From the NCBI GenBank assembly GCA_027452245.1, contig DAIDGW010000020.1:1-47753 (forward strand): a stretch of 47,753 nt of DNA, read 5' to 3'. The notes below the pieces were generated by a model, which saw only the letters and a list, made by a program, of their open reading frames with translations, was not told the DNA's origin and did no database searches. The translations under genes were made by a program, and so were the position numbers. This document shows positions 32,480 through 41,532 of the stretch, one piece after another. Source of the stretch: Acidobacteriaceae bacterium (lineage in GTDB: Bacteria; Acidobacteriota; Terriglobia; Terriglobales; Acidobacteriaceae). Every line of letters starts with the position of its first letter. The first letter of the stretch is position 1.

Positions 32480-33889
32480 CTGGGGATCACGCCTAATGCG
32501 GGAGCGCGCCTGGATCGGCTCCCGATTTCCTCGTTCCACCGCCGCATCATGTGGCTTATTGGTATCGGAATGTTTTTTGATGGCTTCGATATTTATGTAG
32601 CCGCAACCGTACTAGGCGCCACCCTAAGAACAAGTTTTTCCACTCTGGGACAGAACGCGGAATTTGTCTCCATCACATTCGTCGGAATGATGGTTGGCTC
32701 GTTTCTCACTGGGTTCCTCGGCGACCGCTTTGGGAGACGGTTCACTTACCAGGCCAACCTCGCCATCTTCGGATTCGCTTCGATTGCAGCCGCGTTTGCT
32801 CCTTCCATGAGAATTTTGATCTATCTGCGCTTCGTCATGGGAGCGGGACTTGGCGCAGAGAATGTGGTCGGTTATGCCACCATGACGGAGTTTGTACCGC
32901 CGAAGGCGCGCGGGCGATGGCTAGGATTCATATCAGTGTTTGTGGTGGCAGGATTGCCGGTCACGGCACTTCTGGGAACTCTGGTGATCCCAAGGTTCGG
33001 CTGGCGCGTCATGTTCATGCTGGGCGGTGTCGGCGCGCTGGTTGTATGGCAGCTACGTAAGGCGTTGCCCGAATCTCCTCGCTGGCTGGAATCGACCGGC
33101 CATGTCGAAGAAGCGGAAGCCATTCTGCAGGCCATCGAAAATGAAGTCGCGCGCCACCATCAGTTGATGGCTCCGACTACCACTCGGGTAATAGTGCAGG
33201 ACCGGGGTGTGAGTGCATTGCTGAGTTCGTTGCTTCTGCCACGGATGGTGGTGGGCGCGACCACTCTGATTGTTATCAACACCCTCATATTCGGGTTCAT
33301 CACGTGGCTGCCAACATTCTTTGTTCAGGCCGGACGCAGTATCGCATCGTCTTTGGAATATTCGCTTGTCATGTCGCTGGGCGCACCGCTCGGATCGGCC
33401 ATTGGCGCGTTTACCGCGGATTCATGGGGCCGCAAACCCACCCTTATCGGCGCGTCCCTCGCCACCATCGTCCTTGGTGGCATTTATCCCTTTGTGAATA
33501 ATCCCGGAATCCTGATGACGATCGGATTTCTGCTCACCATACCCATCTATGTGATGGTCACTGTGTTGTTCGCCATCTATATCCCCGAGCTTTTTCCCAC
33601 GGATGTGCGTATGCGGGCATCGGGAATCTGCAACACATTCGGACGCGGTGCTACCATCCTTACTCCGTTTATCGTGGTGGCTCTATTTAGATCTTGGAGG
33701 GTCGCCGGTGTTTTGGCCTTCATGATCGCTCTTCTTATCGTCCAGATCGGCGCCATTCTTTTGTTCGGTGTAGAACCGAAAGGCATGCGACTGGAAGAGA
33801 TTGATGGCGATCAGTGTGCGGCTTCGCAAGCTGTCAAACGCGATTTCGAAAGCCTCTCCCCAGCGGAAGACTCTCCCAGCAAAAGCTAA
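32480..33889 (+). CDS. MFS transporter (sugar/aromatic-acid porter type) with non-ATG start
   Basis: A 12-segment MFS protein. Motifs are FFDGFDIYVAATVL in segment 1, GFLGDRFGRRFTYQ, a second GAFTADSWGRKPTL and YIPELFPTDVRMRASGI. The first ATG is at 32549 (446 residues), but the frame upstream reads RLDRLPISSFHRRI, the usual N-terminus of this family, and has no ATG, GTG or TTG. CTG at 32480 follows GGGAGAG (32468-32474) at good spacing and gives 469 residues; the ATG at 32549 has no ribosome-binding site. An indel relative to ATG 32475 is the alternative. It is coupled to the crotonase gene and convergent with the molybdenum hydroxylase genes. Confidence 0.8.
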   Translation: MGITPNAGARLDRLPISSFHRRIMWLIGIGMFFDGFDIYVAATVLGATLRTSFSTLGQNAEFVSITFVGMMVGSFLTGFLGDRFGRRFTYQANLAIFGFASIAAAFAPSMRILIYLRFVMGAGLGAENVVGYATMTEFVPPKARGRWLGFISVFVVAGLPVTALLGTLVIPRFGWRVMFMLGGVGALVVWQLRKALPESPRWLESTGHVEEAEAILQAIENEVARHHQLMAPTTTRVIVQDRGVSALLSSLLLPRMVVGATTLIVINTLIFGFITWLPTFFVQAGRSIASSLEYSLVMSLGAPLGSAIGAFTADSWGRKPTLIGASLATIVLGGIYPFVNNPGILMTIGFLLTIPIYVMVTVLFAIYIPELFPTDVRMRASGICNTFGRGATILTPFIVVALFRSWRVAGVLAFMIALLIVQIGAILLFGVEPKGMRLEEIDGDQCAASQAVKRDFESLSPAEDSPSKS

Positions 33890-36192
33890 CCGGAATGGTT
33901 GGAAATTGCAGTTTTAACCCGCTCTTCCGTGAAGGGGACTTGTCGCAGTCGAGTCCCTGTGGCATCGAAAATGGCGTTTCCGATGGCCGCGGCCACTACG
34001 GTTATGGCAGTCTCTCCTGCGCCCGTAGCCAACACGTCCGTGCGATTGATCAGTACACATTCAATTTCAGGAACCTCAATCGCGAGATCGAGACTGTGAT
34101 AAGAGGTCCAATCGGTCGATGTTATTTTGCGTGCGTCCCATGTAATCTCTTCTCCAAGGCAGCGGCTCATCCCCTGCAAGACGCCCCCTTCGATTTGATT
34201 GCGCATCCCAGCCGGATTCGAAATCGGTCCGCAATCCTGTGCGATCACGAAACGCGTGGCCCTTACGCGGCCCGAAGACGCATCGACCTCGACCTCCGCG
34301 ACAGTTGCCACGTAGCCGTTATCGCCCTCGTATGCAACACAAGCCAAGCCTCGTCCCAGAGCGGTGCTCTTTCGGTCCCAATTTGCTTTCGGGGATGGCC
34401 TCACTTCCCACTGCGCGGCCTTTGCGACGGCTTTTACTACATCCATTAATCGGGGCTCGCGTAAGTGACGCAACCGATACGCGACCGGATCGGCCTTAGC
34501 ATGAGCAGCCAATTCATCCATAAAACATTCGTGTGCAAACGTGTTTTGCAGCCTGAGAGGCGAGCGTAGCGGGCCAGTGAAAAATGGAGACCGGACAGCG
34601 TGGGTAAGAACACGCTCGCTGCGTATTGTTCCCGTGCCGTAGCACGTTCCGCCGACAGACCCGGCCGCGTAGGAGGGAACTGCATTAGATCCATTTTTCA
34701 AGCTGCCGGTGGGGGCGGATGCTTTGCGCGGGGTAATCCTGTGAGGCTCATAACCTGCAAGAGCGCCCGAGATTACATTGCCTGGGGTGTCATAGCCCGG
34801 GCGCCCTCCGAGAGAAACAGCCCATGGTTCGCACTCCCAGGCTATGATTTCTCCCTGGCGGTCGAGAGCGGCGCGCTGATCAATTACAGAGGCCGCACCA
34901 TAATTTTCGCCCCAAGCCATTTCATCCTCGCGTGAAAGTTGGATGCGAACCGGGCGTTGAACCGCGTGCGAGAGGAATGCGGCATCCAGAGAAACGGTGT
35001 CGGCGCCGTTCAGCCCGTAGCAGCCAGACCCACGCATATAGATGACTCGTACATTCTCCAGTTGCAGCCCTAAAACAGCGGCGACAATTTGCCGTGTGGG
35101 ATACACAGATTGTGTTGCCGACCACAAGGTGGCCTTATCACCCCGAACGTCGGCCACGGCGCACGAGGCTCCGACGGACCCGTGCGCCTGATAGGGATAA
35201 GCGTAGGTGGACTTGAGGACGGTTGCGGCTCTGGAAAATTTCTGATCGACGTCCTGAGAATCGACGATCAACGTGTCCTGCGAAGGCTGCTTGCGGATAT
35301 GCTGGTAAAAATCTCCCTGGGGGGGCAAATCAGAGCCGGAACTCCAAACCACTTTAAGCTGGGCAGCCGCCTGCACTGCCTGCATTTGTTTTTCAGCTAC
35401 AACACCGACGAGATTCTGGCGTAAGACCACTTTTATGATGCCGCCCACTCTGCGCACCGACTTCTCATCGATGCTCAACACCTTGGCTCCGATTTCTGGC
35501 GGCCGAACCATTCGACCGTGAAGCATTCCGGCAAGGTGAACGTTGTGCACGAAATCAAAGCGTGCGGTCACGAGGTCTCTGATATCAAGACTTGGGACTG
35601 GTTTGCCCAACACGGACCAATTCGCCGCAGCCTTGCGCTTCGCGTTCGGATCGACTGCCAAATTGAGGTTCTTGCCGGAAACTAGCTGCCCGTAACTGAC
35701 ACTCCGCCCGTCCGCGGCGTTGACGAATCCGCCGGCAGCAGTCAGAACCTTGGGAGAAACTGCCATCCGTTGCGCCGCCAAATTGATCAGGGCCTCGCGT
35801 GCCGTCGCGGCAGCCTGAGCGAGTCCGTGGTTGTTGAAATTTGTCGGAGTGGATTGGCTGCCTGAAGTCGTCCCCTGATCCGGCGTGATCGAAGTGTCGC
35901 ATTGCACCAACCGAACCCGATCGAGCGATACGCACAATTCCTCCGCGATTAACTGGGTCTGTGCGGTATACATGCCCTGACCAAAATCACACTTGCCCGT
36001 GCGCCCTGTGACTGCGCCGTCGCTGCCAATCGCAATCCAGGAATCGAGCTTCTCGGGGTCTATGTGTGACCGATGGGTATCGAATGGGCCTTGGGCCAGA
36101 GCCCAGGGATCAAGTATTGGCGTCATGCTGAAACTTACGACCAGAGCGCCGGAGCCCATTAAAAAATCGCGCCGCGATAGGCCTGCTTTCAT
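33886..36192 (-). CDS. Tat-exported molybdenum hydroxylase large subunit (IorB/xanthine-dehydrogenase-like)
   Basis: A 768-residue protein starting MKAGLSRRDFLMGSGALVVS, a Tat signal. Molybdopterin-binding blocks are GKCDFGQGMYTAQTQLIAEE, QGTTSGSQSTPTNF, SATQSVYPTRQIVA, GSGCYGLNGADTVSLDAAFL, QIEGGVLQGMSRCLGEE and GAGETAITVVAAAIGNAI with the catalytic glutamate. This is the arrangement of isoquinoline 1-oxidoreductase beta-like and periplasmic aldehyde-oxidase subunits, which hydroxylate N-heteroaromatics or oxidise aldehydes. The start overlaps the small-subunit stop as ATGA. The C-terminus overlaps the convergent MFS gene by 4 bp. No FAD subunit or cytochrome c subunit gene is adjacent. Confidence 0.9.
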   Translation of the reverse strand: MKAGLSRRDFLMGSGALVVSFSMTPILDPWALAQGPFDTHRSHIDPEKLDSWIAIGSDGAVTGRTGKCDFGQGMYTAQTQLIAEELCVSLDRVRLVQCDTSITPDQGTTSGSQSTPTNFNNHGLAQAAATAREALINLAAQRMAVSPKVLTAAGGFVNAADGRSVSYGQLVSGKNLNLAVDPNAKRKAAANWSVLGKPVPSLDIRDLVTARFDFVHNVHLAGMLHGRMVRPPEIGAKVLSIDEKSVRRVGGIIKVVLRQNLVGVVAEKQMQAVQAAAQLKVVWSSGSDLPPQGDFYQHIRKQPSQDTLIVDSQDVDQKFSRAATVLKSTYAYPYQAHGSVGASCAVADVRGDKATLWSATQSVYPTRQIVAAVLGLQLENVRVIYMRGSGCYGLNGADTVSLDAAFLSHAVQRPVRIQLSREDEMAWGENYGAASVIDQRAALDRQGEIIAWECEPWAVSLGGRPGYDTPGNVISGALAGYEPHRITPRKASAPTGSLKNGSNAVPSYAAGSVGGTCYGTGTIRSERVLTHAVRSPFFTGPLRSPLRLQNTFAHECFMDELAAHAKADPVAYRLRHLREPRLMDVVKAVAKAAQWEVRPSPKANWDRKSTALGRGLACVAYEGDNGYVATVAEVEVDASSGRVRATRFVIAQDCGPISNPAGMRNQIEGGVLQGMSRCLGEEITWDARKITSTDWTSYHSLDLAIEVPEIECVLINRTDVLATGAGETAITVVAAAIGNAIFDATGTRLRQVPFTEERVKTAISNHSG

Positions 36193-36656
36193 GAGCGCAC
36201 CATCTTTGCATACCGCTGAATTGCTTTGAACATGCGTGCATGTGCGAAGCAGCGGCACAGCAGGCCGGCAAGGGCGCTCCTGATTTCATCGTCGCTCGCG
36301 CGGGGATTGCGGTCGAGAAAGGACTTGGCGGTAAGGATGACGCCACTCAGACAAAAGCCGCATTGCGCCGCCTGCTCGTCGATGAACGCTTGTTGTATGG
36401 GGTGAGGCTTCTCGGGCGTGCCAAGTCCATCCAGGGTTATGATCTCGGCCGATTTCACTGCGCTGACTGGAGTGATACAGGAACGCACCGGCCCTCCATC
36501 TATGAGCACGGTGCAGGCGCCGCACTGAGCGAGACCGCAACCGAACTTCGGACCTCGCAAATGTAATTCGTCCGTCAGCACATAAAGCAAGGGAGTCTCC
36601 GGAGCCACCGCAACGGCGTGGACTGCCCCATTTACTTTGAGAGAAACAGCAGTCAT
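36189..36656 (-). CDS. Two [2Fe-2S]-cluster small subunit of the molybdenum hydroxylase
   Basis: A 155-residue protein. The N-terminal plant-type ferredoxin cluster uses C40, C45, C48 (GCGLAQCGACTVLIDG) and C60. The C-terminal helical cluster uses C99, C102 (QCGFC), C134 and C136 (LLCRC). It carries electrons from the molybdenum site to an acceptor. The usual CRCGTH/Y after the last pair is CRCFAHAR here, a departure close to the cluster. There is no signal peptide, so it must be exported with the Tat-bearing large subunit. Translation is coupled to the large subunit. Confidence 0.92.
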   Translation of the reverse strand: MTAVSLKVNGAVHAVAVAPETPLLYVLTDELHLRGPKFGCGLAQCGACTVLIDGGPVRSCITPVSAVKSAEIITLDGLGTPEKPHPIQQAFIDEQAAQCGFCLSGVILTAKSFLDRNPRASDDEIRSALAGLLCRCFAHARMFKAIQRYAKMVRS

Positions 36657-36898
36657 ATTGGTTTCCGCGTCTTACAGGGGACTGGTCTGAAAGTTAACGT
36701 GAGCCCCCTGTAAGAATGCTGAAAAACTCCAGAGAATTTTGCCAATAGTGCGACGGCTAATGGGCCAGCATACATCAGTTCATGACGCGGATGCCGGAAT
36801 GGTGCTGATGGGGTTCTGCTAGATGGTAGCCTTATGTCTGAGGACCTAACCACGACGCCGCGTCGGGCGCAGTGGTTTGAACCCTCCAAACACTGAGT

Positions 36899-37849
36899 TC
36901 ATGCACTTTCGGTCTGCCACTCCCATGGTCGAGTCTTAGTTACTCGGGCAAGACTGGCTTGTAGGTAATTCAGGAAGTCTCTACAGGCAGCCGACAGCAG
37001 TGCGTCTTTGGTGCTAATCAAGTAGAAGTCAAGCCAGAGTTCTGGCTCGCAGATTGGTTCAGCAATCAACCGCCCTTGTTTGACTTCGTCCATTACCGCG
37101 ATGCTCGCTACCACGGTGGCCCAATCGGAGCTTCGTACTAGTTCCAAAGTTCCCAGCATTCCATCGACTTCCAGAATTCTGCCGGAACTGCTTGTTCCCA
37201 GCCGCAGGGCGGCGTTGTCAATTACCTGGCGGAGGCTGTGCCGGGCCGAAGGCAGGATTAGCTTGAGATCCCGCAGTTCACTTGATCTACGCTTGGACCA
37301 GCGCTGATTCCTACTTCGTTTTCCGCTGGATCGAGTCACCAGTACCAGACGATCCCGATAGAAGTGCGTTGTGTTGAGTCCAAGATGGAGCGGAGGATCG
37401 GTGACAATGGCTACCTGAATCTCTCCGGACACGACCCAATCAGTCAACGTACCGCTGTATGCTTCTGCCAGACGCACATCGACGTAAGGGTGATCTTTCA
37501 GATAATCGGCCAGGGCCCACGACAAGACCCCCTTCAAAAGTGTGGGGGACACGCCTATGTTGATGCTTGCAGCGGAGTTCCCCGCCAGATCAAGCATCTT
37601 CTGCTTGGTTACATTAACCGTCTTCAATACCTCGGAGCAGCACGAATAAAAATGCCTGCCCGCGATCGTCGGCGTCACCCCGCGGGCCTTGCGCTCGAAA
37701 AGCTTGTGTTCCAACATTGTTTCCAGCCGTTGGATATAGACACTGAGACCCGGTTGGGTGCAATGTTCCCGCTCCGCTGCCTTGCTGAAGCTGCCTTCTT
37801 CGTAGGCTGCTACGAAACAGCGAATCTGTTTTAGATCGAGAGAATCCAT
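36899..37849 (-). CDS. LysR-type transcriptional regulator
   Basis: A 316-residue regulator beginning MDSLDLKQIRCFVAAYEEGS, with the winged-helix motif FSKAAEREHCTQPGLSVYIQ and RLETMLEHKLFERKARGVTP. The effector domain starts SINIGVSPTLLKGVL and includes QVAIVTDPPLHLGL. LysR proteins usually control the divergent operon in response to a pathway intermediate, here the M24 hydrolase and 2-hydroxyacid dehydrogenase genes from 38079. A start at 37936 would add 29 residues; neither start has a clear Shine-Dalgarno. The 240 bp between it and the small hydroxylase subunit gene hold no supported gene. Confidence 0.9.
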   Translation of the reverse strand: MDSLDLKQIRCFVAAYEEGSFSKAAEREHCTQPGLSVYIQRLETMLEHKLFERKARGVTPTIAGRHFYSCCSEVLKTVNVTKQKMLDLAGNSAASINIGVSPTLLKGVLSWALADYLKDHPYVDVRLAEAYSGTLTDWVVSGEIQVAIVTDPPLHLGLNTTHFYRDRLVLVTRSSGKRSRNQRWSKRRSSELRDLKLILPSARHSLRQVIDNAALRLGTSSSGRILEVDGMLGTLELVRSSDWATVVASIAVMDEVKQGRLIAEPICEPELWLDFYLISTKDALLSAACRDFLNYLQASLARVTKTRPWEWQTESA

Positions 37850-37944
37850 AAAAGGCGCAAGGTTTACCACTTTCTCCACAGCTCTCGATCCTCTCGGCAG
37901 CCGCGTGTCTAACCGATCTAGGCGTTTCTTGTCCATTGGCGAGA

Positions 37945-37985
37945 CATAATAAAACCATATAAATCGTATTTCAAGATATTAGTGG
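37945..37985. promoter_or_regulatory. AT-rich divergent operator region between lysR and the M24 gene
   Basis: An AT-rich block with interrupted ATA/TAT symmetry (ATAAAACC, TATAAATCG, TATTTCAAGATATT) lies in the 229-bp divergent region. It is the best candidate for LysR-type boxes (T-N11-A) and for the promoters. Exact sites cannot be assigned. Confidence 0.35.
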
Positions 37986-38078
37986 TGCAGATGTCTGGGC
38001 TGATCTAGCATGTTGCGCGGTTGCGCGGTGCGAACTTCTTCGGGAGCTTTAGCAAGTTCTTCGACGGAGACTTAAAAA

Positions 38079-39338
38079 ATGAACATCAGCTTCATTGGCA
38101 AACCACATCAATGGGATCCTCGTCGTGTGTACAGCCAAACGGGGGCAGACTGGCAGCAGAGAGTTGATTTTGAGCGACTCAGGAAGGACAGACTGCAGAG
38201 AGTAAGAGAGCAGATGGATGCTCGCGATCTAGGGGCATTGGTCTTGTTCGCCGGAGCAAATGTCCGCTACGTCACCGGTTCCTATCAAGGCAACTGGAAA
38301 TACAACATCAACATTCGTTACGCCGTCGTGCCGCAGGGCGGAGAGCCGGTGCTGTTCGAAACCGCCGGATCGGATTTGCACTGCGCCAACATTGATTTGC
38401 CCTGGATGGAAGAACGGGTCAAACCTGCGATCACCTGGCAATGGGCCGAGGGAGCTGTTCCCGACATGGCGGGTCGCATGGCGCAAAGCGTGGTTGATGT
38501 TCTTGAGTCTTATGGGCTCCGCAAGGAACGTGTCGGCATTGACAACTTCGACTGGCCGGCATTGAAAGCTTTTCAGGAGTGCCAACTCAACATTACGGAC
38601 GCGTGGCCCGCTCTCTCTGCCGCGCGTGTAATCAAGACCCCAGATGAGATCGAACTGTTGAAGCAAGCCTCCAGTATTGGCGACGCGGCAATGTGGCGTA
38701 TTAAGCATGAGTGGCTCAAGCCTGGGGTCAGGGAACGCGAGATTGAGGCCAAAGTACACGAGTTTATGCTGGAGCGGGGATGCGAAATCATTTACGACAT
38801 CATCGTGGCTTCGGGGGGAAATACAAGCCCCTATCGCCGCTGGGCGACAGATAAGATTATCCGACAGGGCGATCTCGTCATCATTGACATCAATGCGGTG
38901 GGACCGTCAGGTTACTTTATCGACTTTGTACGCTGCTTCAAATGTGCAGCCAAAATGAACCAACAGGAGATCGATTTGTACCGTGAAGTTTACGATTCCA
39001 TGTATGCCGGTCTGGAAAAGCTGCGGCCCGGAAATACGACAGCAGACGTGGCAAACGCATTTCCCGAGTATGACGATGACAAATATGGAACGTGCACGTT
39101 GCAGCAATTTGCTCACAGTATCGGGCTGACACTCTATGAGGGAATGTGGATTTCGCGCGCTTATTCGATGAAGCATCCCGCAGAGATTAAAGAGAACATG
39201 TACTTTGCGATTGAAACGTTTGCGGGACATCCCGGTTTGCAACAGACCACGAGATTAGAAGAGAACGTGCTGGTTTCGACGCAAGGCCCGGTGATTTTTA
39301 CTTTGATGGAACACATGGAAGAAGCGATGGCTGGCTGA
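38079..39338 (+). CDS. M24-family metallohydrolase (creatinase/Xaa-Pro-peptidase/DddP-like)
   Basis: A 419-residue protein. The N-terminal creatinase-like domain includes DLGALVLFAGANVRYVTGSY. The catalytic pita-bread domain has metal ligands in LVIIDINAVGPSGYFIDFVR (two aspartates), the histidine in QQFAHSIGLTLYEG and glutamates in YFAIETFAG and LEENVLV. The fold serves aminopeptidases, creatinase and the DMSP lyase DddP. The length and the absence of an adjacent peptide-transport gene leave a non-peptidase role quite possible. It is the first gene of the LysR-divergent operon; its stop overlaps the next start by one base (TGATG). Confidence 0.85.
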   Translation: MNISFIGKPHQWDPRRVYSQTGADWQQRVDFERLRKDRLQRVREQMDARDLGALVLFAGANVRYVTGSYQGNWKYNINIRYAVVPQGGEPVLFETAGSDLHCANIDLPWMEERVKPAITWQWAEGAVPDMAGRMAQSVVDVLESYGLRKERVGIDNFDWPALKAFQECQLNITDAWPALSAARVIKTPDEIELLKQASSIGDAAMWRIKHEWLKPGVREREIEAKVHEFMLERGCEIIYDIIVASGGNTSPYRRWATDKIIRQGDLVIIDINAVGPSGYFIDFVRCFKCAAKMNQQEIDLYREVYDSMYAGLEKLRPGNTTADVANAFPEYDDDKYGTCTLQQFAHSIGLTLYEGMWISRAYSMKHPAEIKENMYFAIETFAGHPGLQQTTRLEENVLVSTQGPVIFTLMEHMEEAMAG

Positions 39339-40342
39339 TGATGCACCACCCGTTTATTGCCATTTCGGATTCGGTGTTTCCGAACTTAGATCCGGTTCGG
39401 GAGGTGCTGTCGCAAATTGGGGCTGAATTGCGGATAGCGGCAGACTCCACTCCCGAAGCAATCATGGAAGTGGCTCGGGATGCGGACGCCCTCATGGTTA
39501 CCTATGCGAAGGTGACCGCCGAGATGATTCAGCAGATGCAACGCTGCAGGATTATTTCTCGTTTCGGTATCGGCGTCGATAATGTTGATGTCCTTGCGGC
39601 TACCGTGGCGAAAATGGTGGTCAGCCGGGTTCCCGATTACTGTATTGATGAAGTTTCGGATCACACAATGGCTCTGCTGTTGGCCTTGGTCCGGAAGATA
39701 CCTTTCGCGAATTCGCAGGTGCAAGAGGGCCGATGGGAGATGTCGTCTGTAGTTCCCATTCATCGTCTGCGGGGCAGCATCCTTGGGTTGTTCGGGTTCG
39801 GACGAATTCCGCAACTAGTGGCGCCCAAGGCCAAAGCTTTTGGCATGCGAGTGATCAGCCATGATCCGCTGGTCTCCCCCGAGGTAATGAATCGAGCCGG
39901 TGTGGAGCATGTAGAGTTTTCTGAATTACTATGCTTCTCCGATCATATCTCTATTCATGCTCCGCTGCTTCCCGAAACCAATAGCCTCTTTAACGACGCT
40001 GTTTTCCGGAAAATGAAACCAACAGCATACTTGATCAATACCGCCCGAGGACCCATTGTGGATGAATCGGCTTTAGCCCGTGCTCTGGATGGAGGCTATC
40101 TGGCCGGGGCAGCCCTCGATGTAATGCCCCAGGAGCCGCCCTCTGCATCCCCGTTGTTCCGCCGACCCAACGTTATTCTCACGCCGCACACGAGCTTCTA
40201 CTCAGTGGAGTCATTGGTGGATCTGCAGCGCAAAGCAGCGCAGGAAGTCGTTCGTGTTCTCACTGGCTATGTGCCCTTAAACGCTGTCAATCCCGAAGTT
40301 CTGAAACTGGACAAAGAAACGAATGCAGTATTGAACGGATGA
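39338..40342 (+). CDS. NAD-dependent D-2-hydroxyacid dehydrogenase
   Basis: A 334-residue protein of the SerA-like D-isomer group. The nucleotide-binding loop is GSILGLFGFGRIPQLV. Catalytic residues lie in LINTARGPIVDE (Arg), MPQEPPSASPLF (Glu) and VILTPHTSFYSVES (His). ISRFGIGVDNVD is the typical substrate-domain signature. It reduces a 2-oxoacid or oxidises a D-2-hydroxyacid in the cytosol. It is fused by overlapping stop/start to the M24 hydrolase gene, so the product of that enzyme may feed it. There is no ACT domain, which argues against biosynthetic phosphoglycerate dehydrogenase. Confidence 0.9.
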   Translation: MMHHPFIAISDSVFPNLDPVREVLSQIGAELRIAADSTPEAIMEVARDADALMVTYAKVTAEMIQQMQRCRIISRFGIGVDNVDVLAATVAKMVVSRVPDYCIDEVSDHTMALLLALVRKIPFANSQVQEGRWEMSSVVPIHRLRGSILGLFGFGRIPQLVAPKAKAFGMRVISHDPLVSPEVMNRAGVEHVEFSELLCFSDHISIHAPLLPETNSLFNDAVFRKMKPTAYLINTARGPIVDESALARALDGGYLAGAALDVMPQEPPSASPLFRRPNVILTPHTSFYSVESLVDLQRKAAQEVVRVLTGYVPLNAVNPEVLKLDKETNAVLNG

Positions 40343-40370
40343 AGGCCCATTTCCAAATCAGGAGAGATCT

Positions 40371-41417
40371 ATGATCACGCGTCAGCGGCTGTTCGCGGTA
40401 GCGGTCACAGCGGTATCGATATTCACCGGCCTTTTGTTGTCCGACTCGGCTATCGCCGCACCCGGTGCATCCGGTTATCACGTCGTGAAGACGATCCCAA
40501 TCGGTGGCAATGGTAGATGGGACTACTGCGTGGTCGACAGCGCCACACGTCGACTCTACGTTTCGCACGGAACTCATGTTGTCGTTCTGGACGTAGATTC
40601 CGACAAGATCGTGGGCGACATTCCCAACACACTGGGAGTGCATGGCATTGCATTGGCCAAAGATATGGACCGTGGCTTTATCAGTGCGGGTAAAGCGAAC
40701 ACCGTCGTCATCTTTGACTTGAAAAGCCTGAAACCCATCGGAACAGTTAAGACGGGCGGCATCAATCCCGATGCCATTTATTATGACGCAGCTACGAAGC
40801 GAGTTTTCGCATTCAATGGCAGGAGTGGGACTGCGACTGCGATCGACGGGGTCAATGGGAAAGTGGTCGGGATGATTCCGGTAGGCGGCAAGCCTGAGTT
40901 TGCCGCGGGCGCGGGCGACGGTCATGTCTTCGTCAACATTGAAGACAAGTCTCAACTCCTGGACATCGACGCGCATAAATTATCGGTGCTCCACCGATGG
41001 CCTTTGGCCGGATGCGAAGAGCCTTCCGGACTGGCATTTGATGAGCACAGCCGAAGGCTGTTTTCAGTCTGTGGAAACAAAAGGATGATGGTTGTCGACG
41101 CCGACACCGGCAGGGTTGTTGCGACCCCAGCTATTGGCGAAGATCCCGACGCCGCGGGCTTTGATCCGGGCACACATCTGGTGTTCAGCTCCAACGGTGA
41201 GTCCGGGACCCTTACGGTGATTCACGAAGACACTCCAGACAAATACACCGTGGTGGAGGACGTACCGACGAAGAAATACGCCCGTACGCTGGCGATCGAC
41301 CTCCAAACCCATAATCTCTTCCTTCCGATTGCACAATTCGGAACGGTGATTCCGAAAGGCGAGGACGAACCCCCAATGAAGCCGGGCACGTTCGGTGTTC
41401 TGTTAGTCGGTAAGTGA
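40371..41417 (+). CDS. Secreted YncE-like beta-propeller protein, paralog B
   Basis: A 348-residue protein with a signal peptide (LFAVAVTAVSIFTGLLLSDS, cleavage near AIAAPG). Propeller repeats include RRLYVSHGTHVVVLDVDSD, HGIALAKDMDRGFISAGKAN, VVIFDLKSLKPIG, RVFAFNGRSGTATAIDG and GTLTVIHEDTPDKY. It is a close relative of the gene at 19344 (shared YVSHGT, FDLKSLK, FNG and IHED/FHED blocks). AGGAGAG lies upstream at 40361. It is 28 bp after the dehydrogenase gene and probably in its operon, which ties it to the catabolic genes. Its role may be ligand binding in the periplasm. Confidence 0.86.
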   Translation: MITRQRLFAVAVTAVSIFTGLLLSDSAIAAPGASGYHVVKTIPIGGNGRWDYCVVDSATRRLYVSHGTHVVVLDVDSDKIVGDIPNTLGVHGIALAKDMDRGFISAGKANTVVIFDLKSLKPIGTVKTGGINPDAIYYDAATKRVFAFNGRSGTATAIDGVNGKVVGMIPVGGKPEFAAGAGDGHVFVNIEDKSQLLDIDAHKLSVLHRWPLAGCEEPSGLAFDEHSRRLFSVCGNKRMMVVDADTGRVVATPAIGEDPDAAGFDPGTHLVFSSNGESGTLTVIHEDTPDKYTVVEDVPTKKYARTLAIDLQTHNLFLPIAQFGTVIPKGEDEPPMKPGTFGVLLVGK

Positions 41418-41532
41418 TTTTGTCTCCGGGACCCGGCACTGATTGGTCGCCGGATTCCGCTAGCTTTTGGCCCACAACTAATCGTTCACAAGCGAAAGTC
41501 CGCGGGCATTCTTGATGACGGGCGGAATAGCG

